A stretch of DNA of 63,575 bases from Mageeibacillus sp. UBA6980. GTDB lineage: Bacteria; Bacillota; Clostridia; Saccharofermentanales; Saccharofermentanaceae. This document shows positions 41,524-50,920 of this stretch, piece after piece. The DNA is taken from NCBI GenBank assembly GCA_002450095.1, contig DJYK01000029.1:1-63575 (forward strand). Direction: 5' to 3'. The position numbers were made by a program, and so were the translations under genes. Positions within the stretch are counted from its first letter, which is position 1. Every line of letters begins with the position of its first letter. Below the pieces are notes generated by a model, which saw only the letters and a list, made by a program, of their open reading frames with translations, had not been told where the DNA came from and searched no databases.

Positions 41524-44028
41524 TTATCTTCCCAGATACAATTTAAGCATCATATATACCATAATAATAGTAATCGCCATATAGGTATTAAGGCATGCAT
41601 TCATTGTAATCGCCGCATTATCCTTTTTCAGACCCGATCTTAACAGACCGAACTTCACGATACATAAGGATAACAGAGGTACTGTCGGGAAGAAATATCT
41701 TCCCTGAATGCCGTAAATCATTCCCGAACCTGCGGGAGTATAGGATAAAAGCATAGCCGGAGTCGCAATAAAAGCAATCAACACGATCGTAGAGAAAACG
41801 AACCTGTCCTTTTTATCAAGTGTCAGTTCATCCCTCTCGAACGTTGCATATATTAACATACATAAAGCCGCTCCTATAACGGTAATCATAGGGAACGGAG
41901 GCTCTATAAACGCAAGATCTGACCCGAGAGACTCCAGGACAAATCTATCAGCAAAATAAAGATATGTTCTGACCAGCATTTTTAAGTATTCAACTGGGTG
42001 CTCAAGAGAAAATGAGGCCATCATATTCCCACTGTTTTCCACACCAAACTGGAACAGGTCATCAGAAGGGATGATCTTAGAGAACAGAATATATGAGAAC
42101 AATGTCATACCAAGTATAGACCCTGTTGTTATGAGGCTCTTCTTATCCTTGCGAATAAGGATCAAAAGCAGAGGAAGAAGTAAAAGACCGGATCCGCCTT
42201 TAACGGCCCCCAATATAAAAGACCATGTCAAAGCTTCAACAAAAGTGGATCTTGTATAATCCTTACGAAGATTCAGAACGATACTTATAAAGTTCAATAC
42301 AGAAATAAATACCATTGCATCATAGGAAAAAGAACTGCTCATCATCAGGCAGATCGGAAGAAGGGCTGAGAATGTCATTACTGATTTACCGACAGGAGTA
42401 TTCTTCACCGCGCGGTAACATCCTGCGATATACGCAGCAAGGATAAGAATTCTGGCAATTATCACACTTAGTGACGGATTCAGCCTCAAAAGCCTTCCGA
42501 TCGTGAGTCCGAGTCCTTGAGGCAACCAATTAACGATAGAGTAGTATTCCATTTTGCTCTCATGAGGAAGCAGATCTACCAACGTCAGATCACCTGGGCT
42601 GTCATTAAGGTGGAACAGGGAATGTGCCATTTCCTCCAAACTGGGATTTACGGCATACCAGTGCGCTGATTCATAATATGAAGCATCACAGAATCTGGTA
42701 AACCATTCCCTGTCACCTCTTATAAACATCATAAGATTTGATACTCTGTAACTCGCAAGAAAATGCACACCTGAATCGGGAATATTCCAAGGCTGAAACA
42801 GAATGAAGAAGATAACAGACAGAGGGATAACCGTTACAAGGAAGAATCTTTCCATCGTCAACTTATTCCTGTAATTAAGAACACTTACAACCGTTATATA
42901 TAAATACAATAATATAATGCATAAGGACGCTATTTTAACGCCAAGGTAAGATTTTCTTATTCCTGCAAATGTGACAGAAGGGTTTTCTCCTTCTGCAGGC
43001 GTACCGACAAGCTCTATAATCAAAGGTTTATCCGAAGTAAGATTATCAATAATAAGAGTATATTCTCCGCTTTCGAAGAATCTTCCCGGAACCACTGAAT
43101 CTCTTGTACTGAGCATCATGCCGAGCCTGCCGGAAGCGGCTCGCCAGAAGTGAGATACGATAGTGGAATCAAAGTAAGTTACACCTGTAGTCTCATTTAT
43201 AAGTGTGACTGCGTATTCCGACGCATTCTCTCCTGACGTAAAGATCTCGAGGGTCTCAAAACTGTCCCCCTCATATGTGAACGAATACTCCTTTTGATCC
43301 CCCGGTTCGATCGTGTCCCAGACATCGGTCGGGGACGGAGCAGGAACTATGGAAAGATCTCTTTTAATCATAGGGAAGAAATCAAACTCGAGAATAAACA
43401 AGATCAGCAATGCCGCTACACCGGTAACTGCAAGATTAAGAACTGACTTCTCCAGAAAGCCGCCCAAGAGGATCAACGCCGCAAATCCCGCAATAAATAC
43501 AAGTGACATGCATATGAACCATTTAAAACAGCTCGCGCTGTCATACGTTTTCATATAGCACGACAATACTCCGGTCCGGGCCTGTCCTACGGCGATATTA
43601 TTCTCTCCCTCAAAGGTTTCCGTGATCCTTATTGTATAAGTTCCGCCCTCATTAAGCTTAATTCCTCTCTGTGAATAGAATTCCTTTATTGCATTGTCGA
43701 GCAGTTCCGATGCTTTTATATTCCAGCATTCCAAGACACTGTCACCGTCCAAAAGCTCAACGAGCACTTCGCCCTCATTGCTCCTGGAATTAGTGGCAAA
43801 TGTAACTGCTACGGATCGCAATACCGGTGATTTACCGGGAACGGTAAGCTCCGTGCTGACCGGAACTCCGCTTTGAAGCTGAACAAACTGTTCAGTGGGA
43901 ATATAGAGATTACTTGTCGTAAATACGGATTTGGACGTAATAAAGATCATAATGAGCACAAGCACGCCTATAACGGCGGCGGCTGCGATCTTTATTGCCT
44001 TTTTTCCTCCTGCTGCTTTAAGATTCAT
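41524..44028 (-). CDS. DUF2142-like polytopic membrane protein (GT-C-like)
   Basis: Protein of 834 residues. An N-terminal membrane helix (about 13-33) is followed by a beta-rich extracytoplasmic domain, two membrane helices near 170-215, a second extracytoplasmic domain (about 220-345) and then about nine helices. The membrane core has NIPDSGVHFLASYR near 423 and LMMSSSFSYDAMVFISVLNF near 555. These correspond to the DUF2142 motifs P.DE..H and S.SYD, though the usual Glu is replaced. The fold is GT-C-like, so a lipid-linked sugar transfer at the outer membrane face is likely. A TTGAGGAGA-type site precedes the ATG. Codons are more A/T-rich than in neighbours. Confidence 0.8.
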   Translation of the reverse strand: MNLKAAGGKKAIKIAAAAVIGVLVLIMIFITSKSVFTTSNLYIPTEQFVQLQSGVPVSTELTVPGKSPVLRSVAVTFATNSRSNEGEVLVELLDGDSVLECWNIKASELLDNAIKEFYSQRGIKLNEGGTYTIRITETFEGENNIAVGQARTGVLSCYMKTYDSASCFKWFICMSLVFIAGFAALILLGGFLEKSVLNLAVTGVAALLILFILEFDFFPMIKRDLSIVPAPSPTDVWDTIEPGDQKEYSFTYEGDSFETLEIFTSGENASEYAVTLINETTGVTYFDSTIVSHFWRAASGRLGMMLSTRDSVVPGRFFESGEYTLIIDNLTSDKPLIIELVGTPAEGENPSVTFAGIRKSYLGVKIASLCIILLYLYITVVSVLNYRNKLTMERFFLVTVIPLSVIFFILFQPWNIPDSGVHFLASYRVSNLMMFIRGDREWFTRFCDASYYESAHWYAVNPSLEEMAHSLFHLNDSPGDLTLVDLLPHESKMEYYSIVNWLPQGLGLTIGRLLRLNPSLSVIIARILILAAYIAGCYRAVKNTPVGKSVMTFSALLPICLMMSSSFSYDAMVFISVLNFISIVLNLRKDYTRSTFVEALTWSFILGAVKGGSGLLLLPLLLILIRKDKKSLITTGSILGMTLFSYILFSKIIPSDDLFQFGVENSGNMMASFSLEHPVEYLKMLVRTYLYFADRFVLESLGSDLAFIEPPFPMITVIGAALCMLIYATFERDELTLDKKDRFVFSTIVLIAFIATPAMLLSYTPAGSGMIYGIQGRYFFPTVPLLSLCIVKFGLLRSGLKKDNAAITMNACLNTYMAITIIMVYMMLKLYLGR

Positions 44029-44035
44029 TTTCTCC

Positions 44036-44536
44036 TCAATCTTTAACCTTAAATGTCATTACTGCAAATACCTGTATGCCTTCGCCTCTTCCGAACCCCG
44101 TAAGACCTTCCCCGGTCGTTGCCGTGATACCGACATGAGATGAACTGATACCGAGCAATCCTGCGACAGACTCTTTGATCGAAGGTATATGCTCCTTCAA
44201 TTTAGGACGCAGGCACTCGATCGTCATGGACACATGGACTATCGATGCATCCTTAAGATATTTTAATCCTTCTTCAAGATAAACCTTCGAATCTTTGATC
44301 CCCTGCTCGAGGCAGATCCTGTCGGCTTCGCCTCCGAGGATATTGACTCCGGTCAATCCCGAGACAGCATTCGTTATTGCATGAAGGATAACATCTCCGT
44401 CGGAATTCGCCTTGAACCTTCTGTCAAAAGGAATACTTACTCCCCCGAGCATTATCCCGTTTTGTGCCGGGTCGAACACCTCATCTTCAAATCTGTGGCT
44501 GTCCTGCCCTATAGTTGTTATATATGCATATCCCAT
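44036..44536 (-). CDS. ispF: 2-C-methyl-D-erythritol 2,4-cyclodiphosphate synthase-like protein (divergent)
   Basis: MEP-pathway enzyme of 166 residues. Metal ligands are conserved: D and H in GQDSHRF near residue 10 and H in SDGDVILHAITNA near 47. The C-terminal ATTGEGLTGFGRGEGI matches the cytidine/phosphate site. The canonical loop GDIG..FPDTD is absent; the place is taken by VNILGGEADRICLEQGIKDSKVYL. This looks like a distinct subfamily and activity should not be assumed. I choose the ATG at 44536, six bases after GGAGG; the frame is open 21 codons further upstream but into the neighbouring gene. Confidence 0.85.
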   Translation of the reverse strand: MGYAYITTIGQDSHRFEDEVFDPAQNGIMLGGVSIPFDRRFKANSDGDVILHAITNAVSGLTGVNILGGEADRICLEQGIKDSKVYLEEGLKYLKDASIVHVSMTIECLRPKLKEHIPSIKESVAGLLGISSSHVGITATTGEGLTGFGRGEGIQVFAVMTFKVKD

Positions 44537-44537
44537 A

Positions 44538-45074
44538 TCACGCCTCCAACATAGAAAGATCCGGCTCGTATCCGTAACCTTCAAGCCAGTTTGCAACATC
44601 TTCTATACTCCACTCATCATAATCGTAACCCGAGAAAGTCGATACCCTCGCGTTATTCACGATCAGGATGAACTCCGGATATCCTCCGACTTCATATGCC
44701 GTGCTTATCGCATCCGCTTCAACTCCGTCAACCGCGGCGAAAAGGACTCTTCCCTGCAAAGTCTGTGCGAGATCTTCCACTCCGGCCGTAAGACTCTCAG
44801 ATCCTCTCGCAGCCGATGAATAAAAATAAAGACAGACCGGGATCTCATGTTGAGACGTAAGCCCGTTAAAGTCCGTTATGTCCCTATACTGGATACCGTA
44901 TACACCGGAATCCTCTCCCTCTACCTGCTCATACACAAGAGCGGCGGCAGGGGTGGAATAATCTATCTTTCCGAGGCAGTCGTAAACGGAATCGGAGGAA
45001 GCATCCTGTGTCCCGGAGCACCCGGTAAACAGAACAGCCGCTACAAGGACCGATAAAATCAGCCTTCTGATCAT
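44538..45074 (-). CDS. thioredoxin-fold lipoprotein without a CXXC motif
   Basis: Protein of 178 residues with a lipoprotein signal peptide (LILSVLVAAVLFTGC, lipobox Cys at 19). The rest fits a thioredoxin fold: VCLYFYSSAARGSESL near residue 80, where the first strand leads to the active site, then RVLFAAVDG and the cis-Pro segment GGYPEFILIVNNARV near 132. The CXXC position reads SAARGS, so no redox function is expected. It may be a chaperone- or scaffold-like envelope protein. The start overlaps the Mrp gene stop (ATGA). Confidence 0.75.
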   Translation of the reverse strand: MIRRLILSVLVAAVLFTGCSGTQDASSDSVYDCLGKIDYSTPAAALVYEQVEGEDSGVYGIQYRDITDFNGLTSQHEIPVCLYFYSSAARGSESLTAGVEDLAQTLQGRVLFAAVDGVEADAISTAYEVGGYPEFILIVNNARVSTFSGYDYDEWSIEDVANWLEGYGYEPDLSMLEA

Positions 45075-45916
45075 AGAAGGGCTCTGACCGCCTTTGCCGA
45101 TCCTTCGAGCATCGAAGAGGTATCCACATCCTCCGTCTTTCCCGAATCCACGAGGGCCGTGACAGAAGGATCGAGCGGGATCTTATCAAGAAGAGGTATA
45201 CCCGCCTTTGACGAATCACGGAGAAGAACCTCATCCGAACCGAACAAAGATATCTTCTTACCGCAGTCAGGGCAAAGGACATATGCCATATTCTCGACAA
45301 GTCCCAGGATCTTCACATTCATCATCGCCGCCATGTTGCCTGCCTTGGCAACGATCATTGATACAAGCTCCTGAGAAGTAGCTACGAGAACGAGTCCGTC
45401 AATAGGAAGGGACTGAAATATCGTAAGAGGGATATCTCCGGTTCCCGGCGGCATATCAATGAGGAGCACGTCGAGCATGCCCCATTCGACATCGGTCCAG
45501 AACTGTCTCACAAGCCCCGAGAGAACAGGTCCTCTCCAGATGACCGGAGAACTCTCATCCTCAAGAAGAAGATTGAGACTTACGACCTTTATGCCGCTTG
45601 ATGTCTCGGCAGGGATTATCCTCTCGTTCTCATTTACTTCGAGCATTCCCTTAAGTCCGTAAGCTCTCGGTATCGAAGGTCCGGTAATATCGGCATCCAT
45701 AATGCCGACTTTAAGACCTTCGGAGGAAAGCTTCTTCGCAAGTGTCGCCGTTACGAATGACTTACCGACTCCGCCTTTGCCGCTGCACACGCCGATGACA
45801 CACTTTATGTCATTGCCTGCCCCCTGCGGCAGTTTCTCTATACCGTTTCTTTTCTCACAGCTGTCCTGATTATTGCAACCGTCTCTTTGAGCGCATCCGT
45901 CACATGCCGATGCCAT
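45071..45916 (-). CDS. Mrp/NBP35-family iron-sulfur carrier ATPase
   Basis: P-loop protein of 281 residues that binds and delivers Fe-S clusters. The deviant Walker A GVCSGKGGVGKSFVTATLA is near residue 41, DADITGPSIPRAYG near 76 and LLIDMPPGTGDIPLT near 148. VLCPDCGKK near 228 has the CxxC that bridges a cluster in the dimer. The N-terminus is Cys-rich (CDGCAQRDGCNNQDSC), as in many Clostridial versions, and may bind a second cluster. AGGAGG precedes the ATG at nine bases. Confidence 0.94.
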   Translation of the reverse strand: MASACDGCAQRDGCNNQDSCEKRNGIEKLPQGAGNDIKCVIGVCSGKGGVGKSFVTATLAKKLSSEGLKVGIMDADITGPSIPRAYGLKGMLEVNENERIIPAETSSGIKVVSLNLLLEDESSPVIWRGPVLSGLVRQFWTDVEWGMLDVLLIDMPPGTGDIPLTIFQSLPIDGLVLVATSQELVSMIVAKAGNMAAMMNVKILGLVENMAYVLCPDCGKKISLFGSDEVLLRDSSKAGIPLLDKIPLDPSVTALVDSGKTEDVDTSSMLEGSAKAVRALL

Positions 45917-45920
45917 ATGC

Positions 45921-46910
45921 TCATGCCTCCTTTATATCTTCTTTGTTATCTGAATTTACTTCTTCCTCTTTATTCTCTCCGAACACTTCCTCCTCTATAT
46001 CGGAGTAGTGTTGTTTCAGGATCCTGATAGAACTTGCGTCCTTGTCAGAACTTACAAAAGCGATCCTCTTTGCAAGATTGATCTCGGGAAGTCTTAATTT
46101 AACTGCCTCTACCGCGGCTTTCGAAGTGTTGACTATACCGTTTTTTCCCTCGACCGCATACTTCATAAGGAGCCGCCTCTCCTCAGCGAGGTTCTTCTGA
46201 GACAGTTCCAACTCCGCTTTACGATGTGCCGCGAACACTTTTCTAAACTCGGCATAGTCACTTTGCGTGATCTCTATCGCCGAATCCGTCCTCGTCTTAA
46301 CGGCATCGACCGTTCCGTAGATCGACGAACCTATCTTGTCGGAGTATTTTCGGATCCCTCCCGATACACTCGAGAGGAACCTTACCTTCTTGTTGAATCC
46401 TATGATAGCCGTAACCGTCACAATAATGTCTACAATAAGCAGCGCCAGATTGATCGCGTCAAAGCTCCAAAGAACATACTTTGGCATTAAGGATGCAATT
46501 TTCATTACAGCCGGGTGGAGCATATACATTCCGAGACTGCAGGCGATTCCCCAATAGATAGAGAACCTTACACATATAAAGCCTTTGAAGTTAAGTCTGT
46601 AATCAGAGTAGTCCCACCATCTTAAGTGGAAAATAGAATAAAGGATCACGCCTGCAAGGAGCTCAACAATAGTGCATATTATTGCCGATCCGAAGAAAAG
46701 CATCGGGAAATTTCGAAGAAAAGGCCTGAACAACCAGATAACACAATAAAAACCGATCCCGTAGACCGGACAGATCGGGCCGTTACAGAATCCGCGGTTT
46801 ATAAACCTTCCCTCGGTGATCCCGTAATAGATGACCTCTACGATCCATCCTACAAGGCCGTAGACAAAAAACATAAATATCGACACATCAAGGGGAAACG
46901 GAAGGATCAT
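45921..46910 (-). CDS. CmpB-type putative ABC-transporter-associated membrane protein
   Basis: Protein of 329 residues. The N-terminal 170 residues contain about five membrane segments with the family sequence YGLVGWIVEVIYYGITEGRFINRGFCNGPICPVYG, a hallmark of the CmpB-like putative type IV ABC transporter family. The WWDYSDYRLNFKGFICVRFS block near 112 is also typical. The C-terminal 150 residues are charged and helical, probably coiled-coil, and cytoplasmic. No ATPase partner is encoded alongside. The function of the family is not established. Confidence 0.85.
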   Translation of the reverse strand: MILPFPLDVSIFMFFVYGLVGWIVEVIYYGITEGRFINRGFCNGPICPVYGIGFYCVIWLFRPFLRNFPMLFFGSAIICTIVELLAGVILYSIFHLRWWDYSDYRLNFKGFICVRFSIYWGIACSLGMYMLHPAVMKIASLMPKYVLWSFDAINLALLIVDIIVTVTAIIGFNKKVRFLSSVSGGIRKYSDKIGSSIYGTVDAVKTRTDSAIEITQSDYAEFRKVFAAHRKAELELSQKNLAEERRLLMKYAVEGKNGIVNTSKAAVEAVKLRLPEINLAKRIAFVSSDKDASSIRILKQHYSDIEEEVFGENKEEEVNSDNKEDIKEA

Positions 46911-46911
46911 C

Positions 46912-47532
46912 TTACACCTTAACCGACTTCATTATGTGATAGCCGCCCTTTATATCGATTGTCTCACAGTTTCCGAACAATTCGGCAAGCTTCTTCTTGG
47001 ATGAATCCGCGCCCTGCTTGCGCTGAAGAACGACATATATGGCGCCGCCCTCTTTCATATGAGCAAAGGACTGTTCATAGAACTCGAACACGGTCTTCTT
47101 ACCGGCCCTTACGGGAGGATTTGTAATCACAGTATCAAACAGCTTATCTTCCGGCAGGGCCTTCAATATATCGCTTTGGATAATAGTATCGGGGGACCGA
47201 AGATTGAGTCCGGCATTCTCCTTTGTAAGTGCGACCGCACGTGAATTGATGTCCACGCAGGTAACATCAAACAAGGTGAAGACGGACTTCATAACGATAC
47301 CGACAACGCCCCAGCCGCATCCCAAGTCCAGAAGCGACTCATCTCTTCCGGGGCCTCTTCTCTTAATATCTTCAATGGCGGAGTTTAAAAGAAGATCCGT
47401 ACCCTTATCAACCGCTGTCTTCGAGAAGACCGAAGTATCAGTCGTAAACTTGAAATTGATGCCGTTTATGCGGTAATCAATTATCCTTCTTCGGGATTCG
47501 GTATCCGGATTCGGTTCAAAGTACTGCGGCAT
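46912..47532 (-). CDS. class I SAM-dependent methyltransferase, RsmC-like
   Basis: Protein of 206 residues matching the C-terminal MTS domain of 16S rRNA m2G methyltransferases. The N-terminal ESRRRIIDYRINGINFKFTTDTSVFSK is typical. SAM motif I is LLDLGCGWGVVG near residue 73, and the catalytic NPPVRAGKK near 140 is the N6/N2-methylase NPP[FY]-like motif. It probably modifies guanosine in 16S rRNA. The short length without a duplicated N-terminal half is normal for Bacillota. Confidence 0.9.
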   Translation of the reverse strand: MPQYFEPNPDTESRRRIIDYRINGINFKFTTDTSVFSKTAVDKGTDLLLNSAIEDIKRRGPGRDESLLDLGCGWGVVGIVMKSVFTLFDVTCVDINSRAVALTKENAGLNLRSPDTIIQSDILKALPEDKLFDTVITNPPVRAGKKTVFEFYEQSFAHMKEGGAIYVVLQRKQGADSSKKKLAELFGNCETIDIKGGYHIMKSVKV

Positions 47533-47535
47533 GAC

Positions 47536-48063
47536 TTATTTGACTCCGTCAACAAGCTTCGACAAAACAGGTGTCTTGTTTATCAGTATTATAAACGGGA
47601 TACCTATAACACAGAGGACGACAGCCTCCGACAAAGTCACTTCGAGCATGGAGATCAGGACTACCTTTAATGTTATGGTGCTCGCGTCATCCATCAACAG
47701 GAACGGCAGGTAGCCTCCGACAATGATACCGTTCGCAAGGATCGGAGGAATGACTCCGAGGATCTTGTGCTTTTTACCGACGACGGAAGTCAGGATGCCG
47801 CCTATCACCGTGGCAAGCGTTCCGAATATTATATCCACGGGGCCGAGATTATTGGGATTCAGAAGATTTGCAAGAAAACATCCGAGTGACACGCCGGGAA
47901 TAAATCCAAAAGAGAATGCGGGAAGTACCGTAAGAACTTCCGCAAGACGGAACTGAACGGGACCGAATGCAAACTGTGCGATCGGTAAAGTCAACACAAC
48001 ATACATCGTCGCGATAACCCCCGAATAAACTATCAATCTGATCCTTTTCTTAGTATCCTGCAT
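47536..48063 (-). CDS. queT: QueT-like ECF transporter substrate-binding component
   Basis: Membrane protein of 175 residues with about five to six segments. The QueT pattern AQFAFGPVQFRLAEVLTVLP near residue 28-47 and LANLLNPNNLGPVDIIFGT near 64-82 are clear. QueT is the S-component for queuosine precursors and works with a shared ECF module encoded elsewhere. No preQ1 riboswitch precedes it, since it follows the Gfo/Idh gene by one base. Confidence 0.88.
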   Translation of the reverse strand: MQDTKKRIRLIVYSGVIATMYVVLTLPIAQFAFGPVQFRLAEVLTVLPAFSFGFIPGVSLGCFLANLLNPNNLGPVDIIFGTLATVIGGILTSVVGKKHKILGVIPPILANGIIVGGYLPFLLMDDASTITLKVVLISMLEVTLSEAVVLCVIGIPFIILINKTPVLSKLVDGVK

Positions 48064-48064
48064 C

Positions 48065-49018
48065 TCAGATCATCCTCCTGATCTTGTCGTTTAATGATGC
48101 AATATATGCTGTCTTATGCCAGGGCATGTCGGGACACTGTATAAGTCCCTTCCCTATCGCATCGATACATGCAAGGATCTCTATGGCATAAGAGTTCATT
48201 TCGCCTTTCTCGGCGGATTCGACAAGCTCTCCTTTGTTGTTATAAAGCTCGATCTTCTCGTAATCGTTGATATTCTTCAACTTGATGTATCCGCGTTCCC
48301 CGATAACTGAACCGTCTCTGTCGGTAAGGGACGCAACAGTCACAAAAGACACGGCAAGAGCGCCGTCATTAGGGACCTCGAGAACACAACTTACGTCCTT
48401 CTCGACTCCTGTCGAATACTTATGTGCATATACGGATACCGGCTCCAGATTCTCGCCAAGCACGCTGACGGCAAGATTCGCGGGATAAACGCCGATGTCA
48501 AGATGTGCGCCTCCTCCGAGCGCAGGATCCGTTATCCTCGGCACATTCTCGATGTTATATCCGAGATTGGACTGTACATATCTTACGGCTCCGATCTTAC
48601 CCTTCTCGATCCAAGACATCATCTTCTTATGAAGAGGCATAAAAGACGTCCACATCCCTTCGCAGACAAATACACCCCTGTTCTTGGCTTCGGAAAAGAT
48701 GGAATCCGCCTCCTCGCGGCTCATCGCGAAAGGCTTCTCAACAAGAACGTTCAGGTGGTTCTTAACGCACATTATCGCATTCTCGTAGTGAAATGTATTA
48801 GGCGTTGCAATATATACAAGATCGATATCCTTCTGTCGGGTCATCTGCTCATAGGTTCCGAGAGCCTTGGCATCGGGGCAATTGGCTTTAACAAACTTAT
48901 TCGCTCTGGATTTTTCCCTCGAAGCGACGGCAACGACCTTTACGTCCTTAAGATCTCTGATGCTCTCGATCATCTTTGCTGCCATTCTTCCGCATCCGAT
49001 AATACCGATATTAAACAT
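48065..49018 (-). CDS. Gfo/Idh/MocA-family oxidoreductase
   Basis: NAD(P)-dependent oxidoreductase of 317 residues. The N-terminal Rossmann motif is IGIIGCGRMAAKM; YIATPNTFHYENA near residue 70, LVEKPFAMSREEA near 93 (the family EKP with its Lys) and GGGAHLDIGVYPANLA near 168 (Asp-x-x-x-Tyr catalytic region) follow. The C-terminal alpha/beta domain is complete. The substrate, probably a sugar or inositol derivative, cannot be told. Part of the long minus-strand run between the sirtuin and queT. Confidence 0.93.
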   Translation of the reverse strand: MFNIGIIGCGRMAAKMIESIRDLKDVKVVAVASREKSRANKFVKANCPDAKALGTYEQMTRQKDIDLVYIATPNTFHYENAIMCVKNHLNVLVEKPFAMSREEADSIFSEAKNRGVFVCEGMWTSFMPLHKKMMSWIEKGKIGAVRYVQSNLGYNIENVPRITDPALGGGAHLDIGVYPANLAVSVLGENLEPVSVYAHKYSTGVEKDVSCVLEVPNDGALAVSFVTVASLTDRDGSVIGERGYIKLKNINDYEKIELYNNKGELVESAEKGEMNSYAIEILACIDAIGKGLIQCPDMPWHKTAYIASLNDKIRRMI

Positions 49019-49033
49019 TTTGTCCTCCTTTTT

Positions 49034-49780
49034 TCAGAGCTCGATCTTATCGAGCACCGTTGAAATATTCTCGTGGAATACGAGTTTTGCCATTCTGTCA
49101 GCGGCAGTAACATCGCGATTTATAATGATCAGGTTCTCGCCTCTGAACTGATACGCCAATGAAGCCGCAGGATTAACGACCAGAGATGTACCTCCTATGA
49201 TAAGGCAGTCAGCCTCGGAAACAAGCTTCACCGAATTCATCCAAGCATCCTGCGGAAGCCCTTCTCCGTACAATGTAACGTCAGGTCTTATCTTCCCACC
49301 GCAGATCTTACATTTGGGGACGGCTTCATCACACTTAAAGATATAGTCTGAAGGATACTTCTTATGACATCTGCTGCAGTAATTCCTGAGTGTCGAGCCG
49401 TGAACTTCCTGAACATTAACGCTTCCCGCCTTCTGATGAAGCCCGTCTATGTTCTGGGTAATGATCCCGTCCAACTTCCCCGCTTTCTCCATTTGGGCGA
49501 GCTTGATGTGAGCTTTGTTCGGCTCGATTCCCTCGCCGTTCAGTTTCTGTCTGTAGAACTCATAGAACACCTTGGGTTCATCCTCCAGACAGTTTATGGA
49601 AAGAAGGTACTCGGGCGTGTATGCGTCAAACCTTACATCGTGCTGGTTATAAAGACCGTCCTTCGACCTGAAGTCGGGAATGCCGCTTTCAGTGGACACA
49701 CCCGCTCCTCCGAAGAAGACAATATGCTTCGAAGCCTTTATGATCTCGTTAAGTTCTTCGTACTGCTTTGTGTAGTCCAA
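49034..49780 (-). CDS. Sir2-family NAD-dependent protein deacylase
   Basis: Sirtuin of about 248 residues that removes acyl groups from lysines. NAD-binding FFGGAGVSTESGIPDFRS near residue 24, TQNIDGLHQKAG near 105 and the catalytic His in EVHGS near 122 are present. Zinc Cys pairs are CSRC and CKIC near 130 and 152. The start is uncertain: I take the TTG at 49780 (DYTKQYEELNE), which has AGGGGG about seven bases upstream, over another TTG at 49798. It follows trpS by 35 bases. Confidence 0.92.
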   Translation of the reverse strand: MDYTKQYEELNEIIKASKHIVFFGGAGVSTESGIPDFRSKDGLYNQHDVRFDAYTPEYLLSINCLEDEPKVFYEFYRQKLNGEGIEPNKAHIKLAQMEKAGKLDGIITQNIDGLHQKAGSVNVQEVHGSTLRNYCSRCHKKYPSDYIFKCDEAVPKCKICGGKIRPDVTLYGEGLPQDAWMNSVKLVSEADCLIIGGTSLVVNPAASLAYQFRGENLIIINRDVTAADRMAKLVFHENISTVLDKIEL

Positions 49781-49815
49781 ATCCGATCCCCCTCTCAAAT
49801 CATCTGATCAACAGA

Positions 49816-50901
49816 TCATTCCTTAAACTTATCCTGCCAGGACTTGATCAACGCCTCGTCATCAAAGTAATTGATCCTCATTGCATTCTTGACACTTGCG
49901 AGCGTCTTGGCGGCCTCCTGCCTTGCCACATCCGTACCCTTCTTAAGAACATCCACAACATAAGGGATATCGTTCTGAAGTTCGGCTCTTCTCGCCCTGA
50001 TGGGAGCAAGCTCGTCTTCGAGCACGTTGATAAGGAACTTCTTGACCTTAACGTCGCCTAAGCCGCCCCTCTGATAGTGTTCCTTCAACTCATCGAGACT
50101 TCTGTGCTCAGTATCGAACTTCTCAAAGTGCTCAGGCTTCGCGAAAGCATCGAGATAGATAAATACGGTATTTCCCTCCAAAGATCCCGGATCTTCGACC
50201 CTTAAGTGATTCGGGTCAGTGAACATCCCCATAACCTTCTTCTTGACTACATCTGCAGGATCGGAAAGATAGATGCAGTTTCCGAGAGACTTACTCATCT
50301 TTGCCTTACCGTCAGTTCCGGGAAGTCTGGAGCAGATCTTGTTATCCGGTACGAGAGCCTGAGGCTCTACCAGAGTCTCGCCGTATGTCGCATTGAATTT
50401 CCTTACTATCTCACGGGCCTGCTCGAGCATGGGAAGCTGATCCTCACCGACAGGTACCGTCGTTGCATTAAATGCCGTAATATCGGCGGTCTGACTTATC
50501 GGATAACAGAAGAATCCGACGGGAATGGACGCCTCGAAGTTCCTCATCTGTATCTCTGATTTAACGGTAGGATTTCTCTCGAGCCTCGACACCGTAACCA
50601 TATTCATATAGTAGAACGTAAGCTCGGTAAGCTCCGACAGCTCAGACTGAATAAGTATATTGGACTTCTCGGGATCTATGCCGCACGACAGATAGTCCAG
50701 AGCAACTTCGATTATGTTCTCCCTGATCTTCTCGGGATTATCAACATTATCCGTCAATGCCTGCGCATCGGCGATCATTATAAATATCTTCTCGTATTCA
50801 CCCGAATTCTGAAGCTCCACGCGCCTTCTCAAGGAGCCGACGTAGTGCCCCAAGTGAAGCTTTCCGGTAGGTCTGTCACCGGTCAGGATTATCTTGCTCA
50901 T
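49816..50901 (-). CDS. trpS: tryptophanyl-tRNA synthetase
   Basis: Class I synthetase of 361 residues. The HIGH motif is GKLHLGHYVGS at residues 13-23 and the KMSKS motif is GKAKMSKSLGN near 207. GDRPTGKLHLG, MIADAQALTD and the Trp pocket region FCYPISQTADI are typical. It is the longer TrpRS variant seen in some Firmicutes. No T-box precedes it: the 79-base gap holds a terminator with a promoter inside it and a GGAGG ribosome site. Confidence 0.96.
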   Translation of the reverse strand: MSKIILTGDRPTGKLHLGHYVGSLRRRVELQNSGEYEKIFIMIADAQALTDNVDNPEKIRENIIEVALDYLSCGIDPEKSNILIQSELSELTELTFYYMNMVTVSRLERNPTVKSEIQMRNFEASIPVGFFCYPISQTADITAFNATTVPVGEDQLPMLEQAREIVRKFNATYGETLVEPQALVPDNKICSRLPGTDGKAKMSKSLGNCIYLSDPADVVKKKVMGMFTDPNHLRVEDPGSLEGNTVFIYLDAFAKPEHFEKFDTEHRSLDELKEHYQRGGLGDVKVKKFLINVLEDELAPIRARRAELQNDIPYVVDVLKKGTDVARQEAAKTLASVKNAMRINYFDDEALIKSWQDKFKE

Positions 50902-50920
50902 AATACCCTCCGAAATAAAA

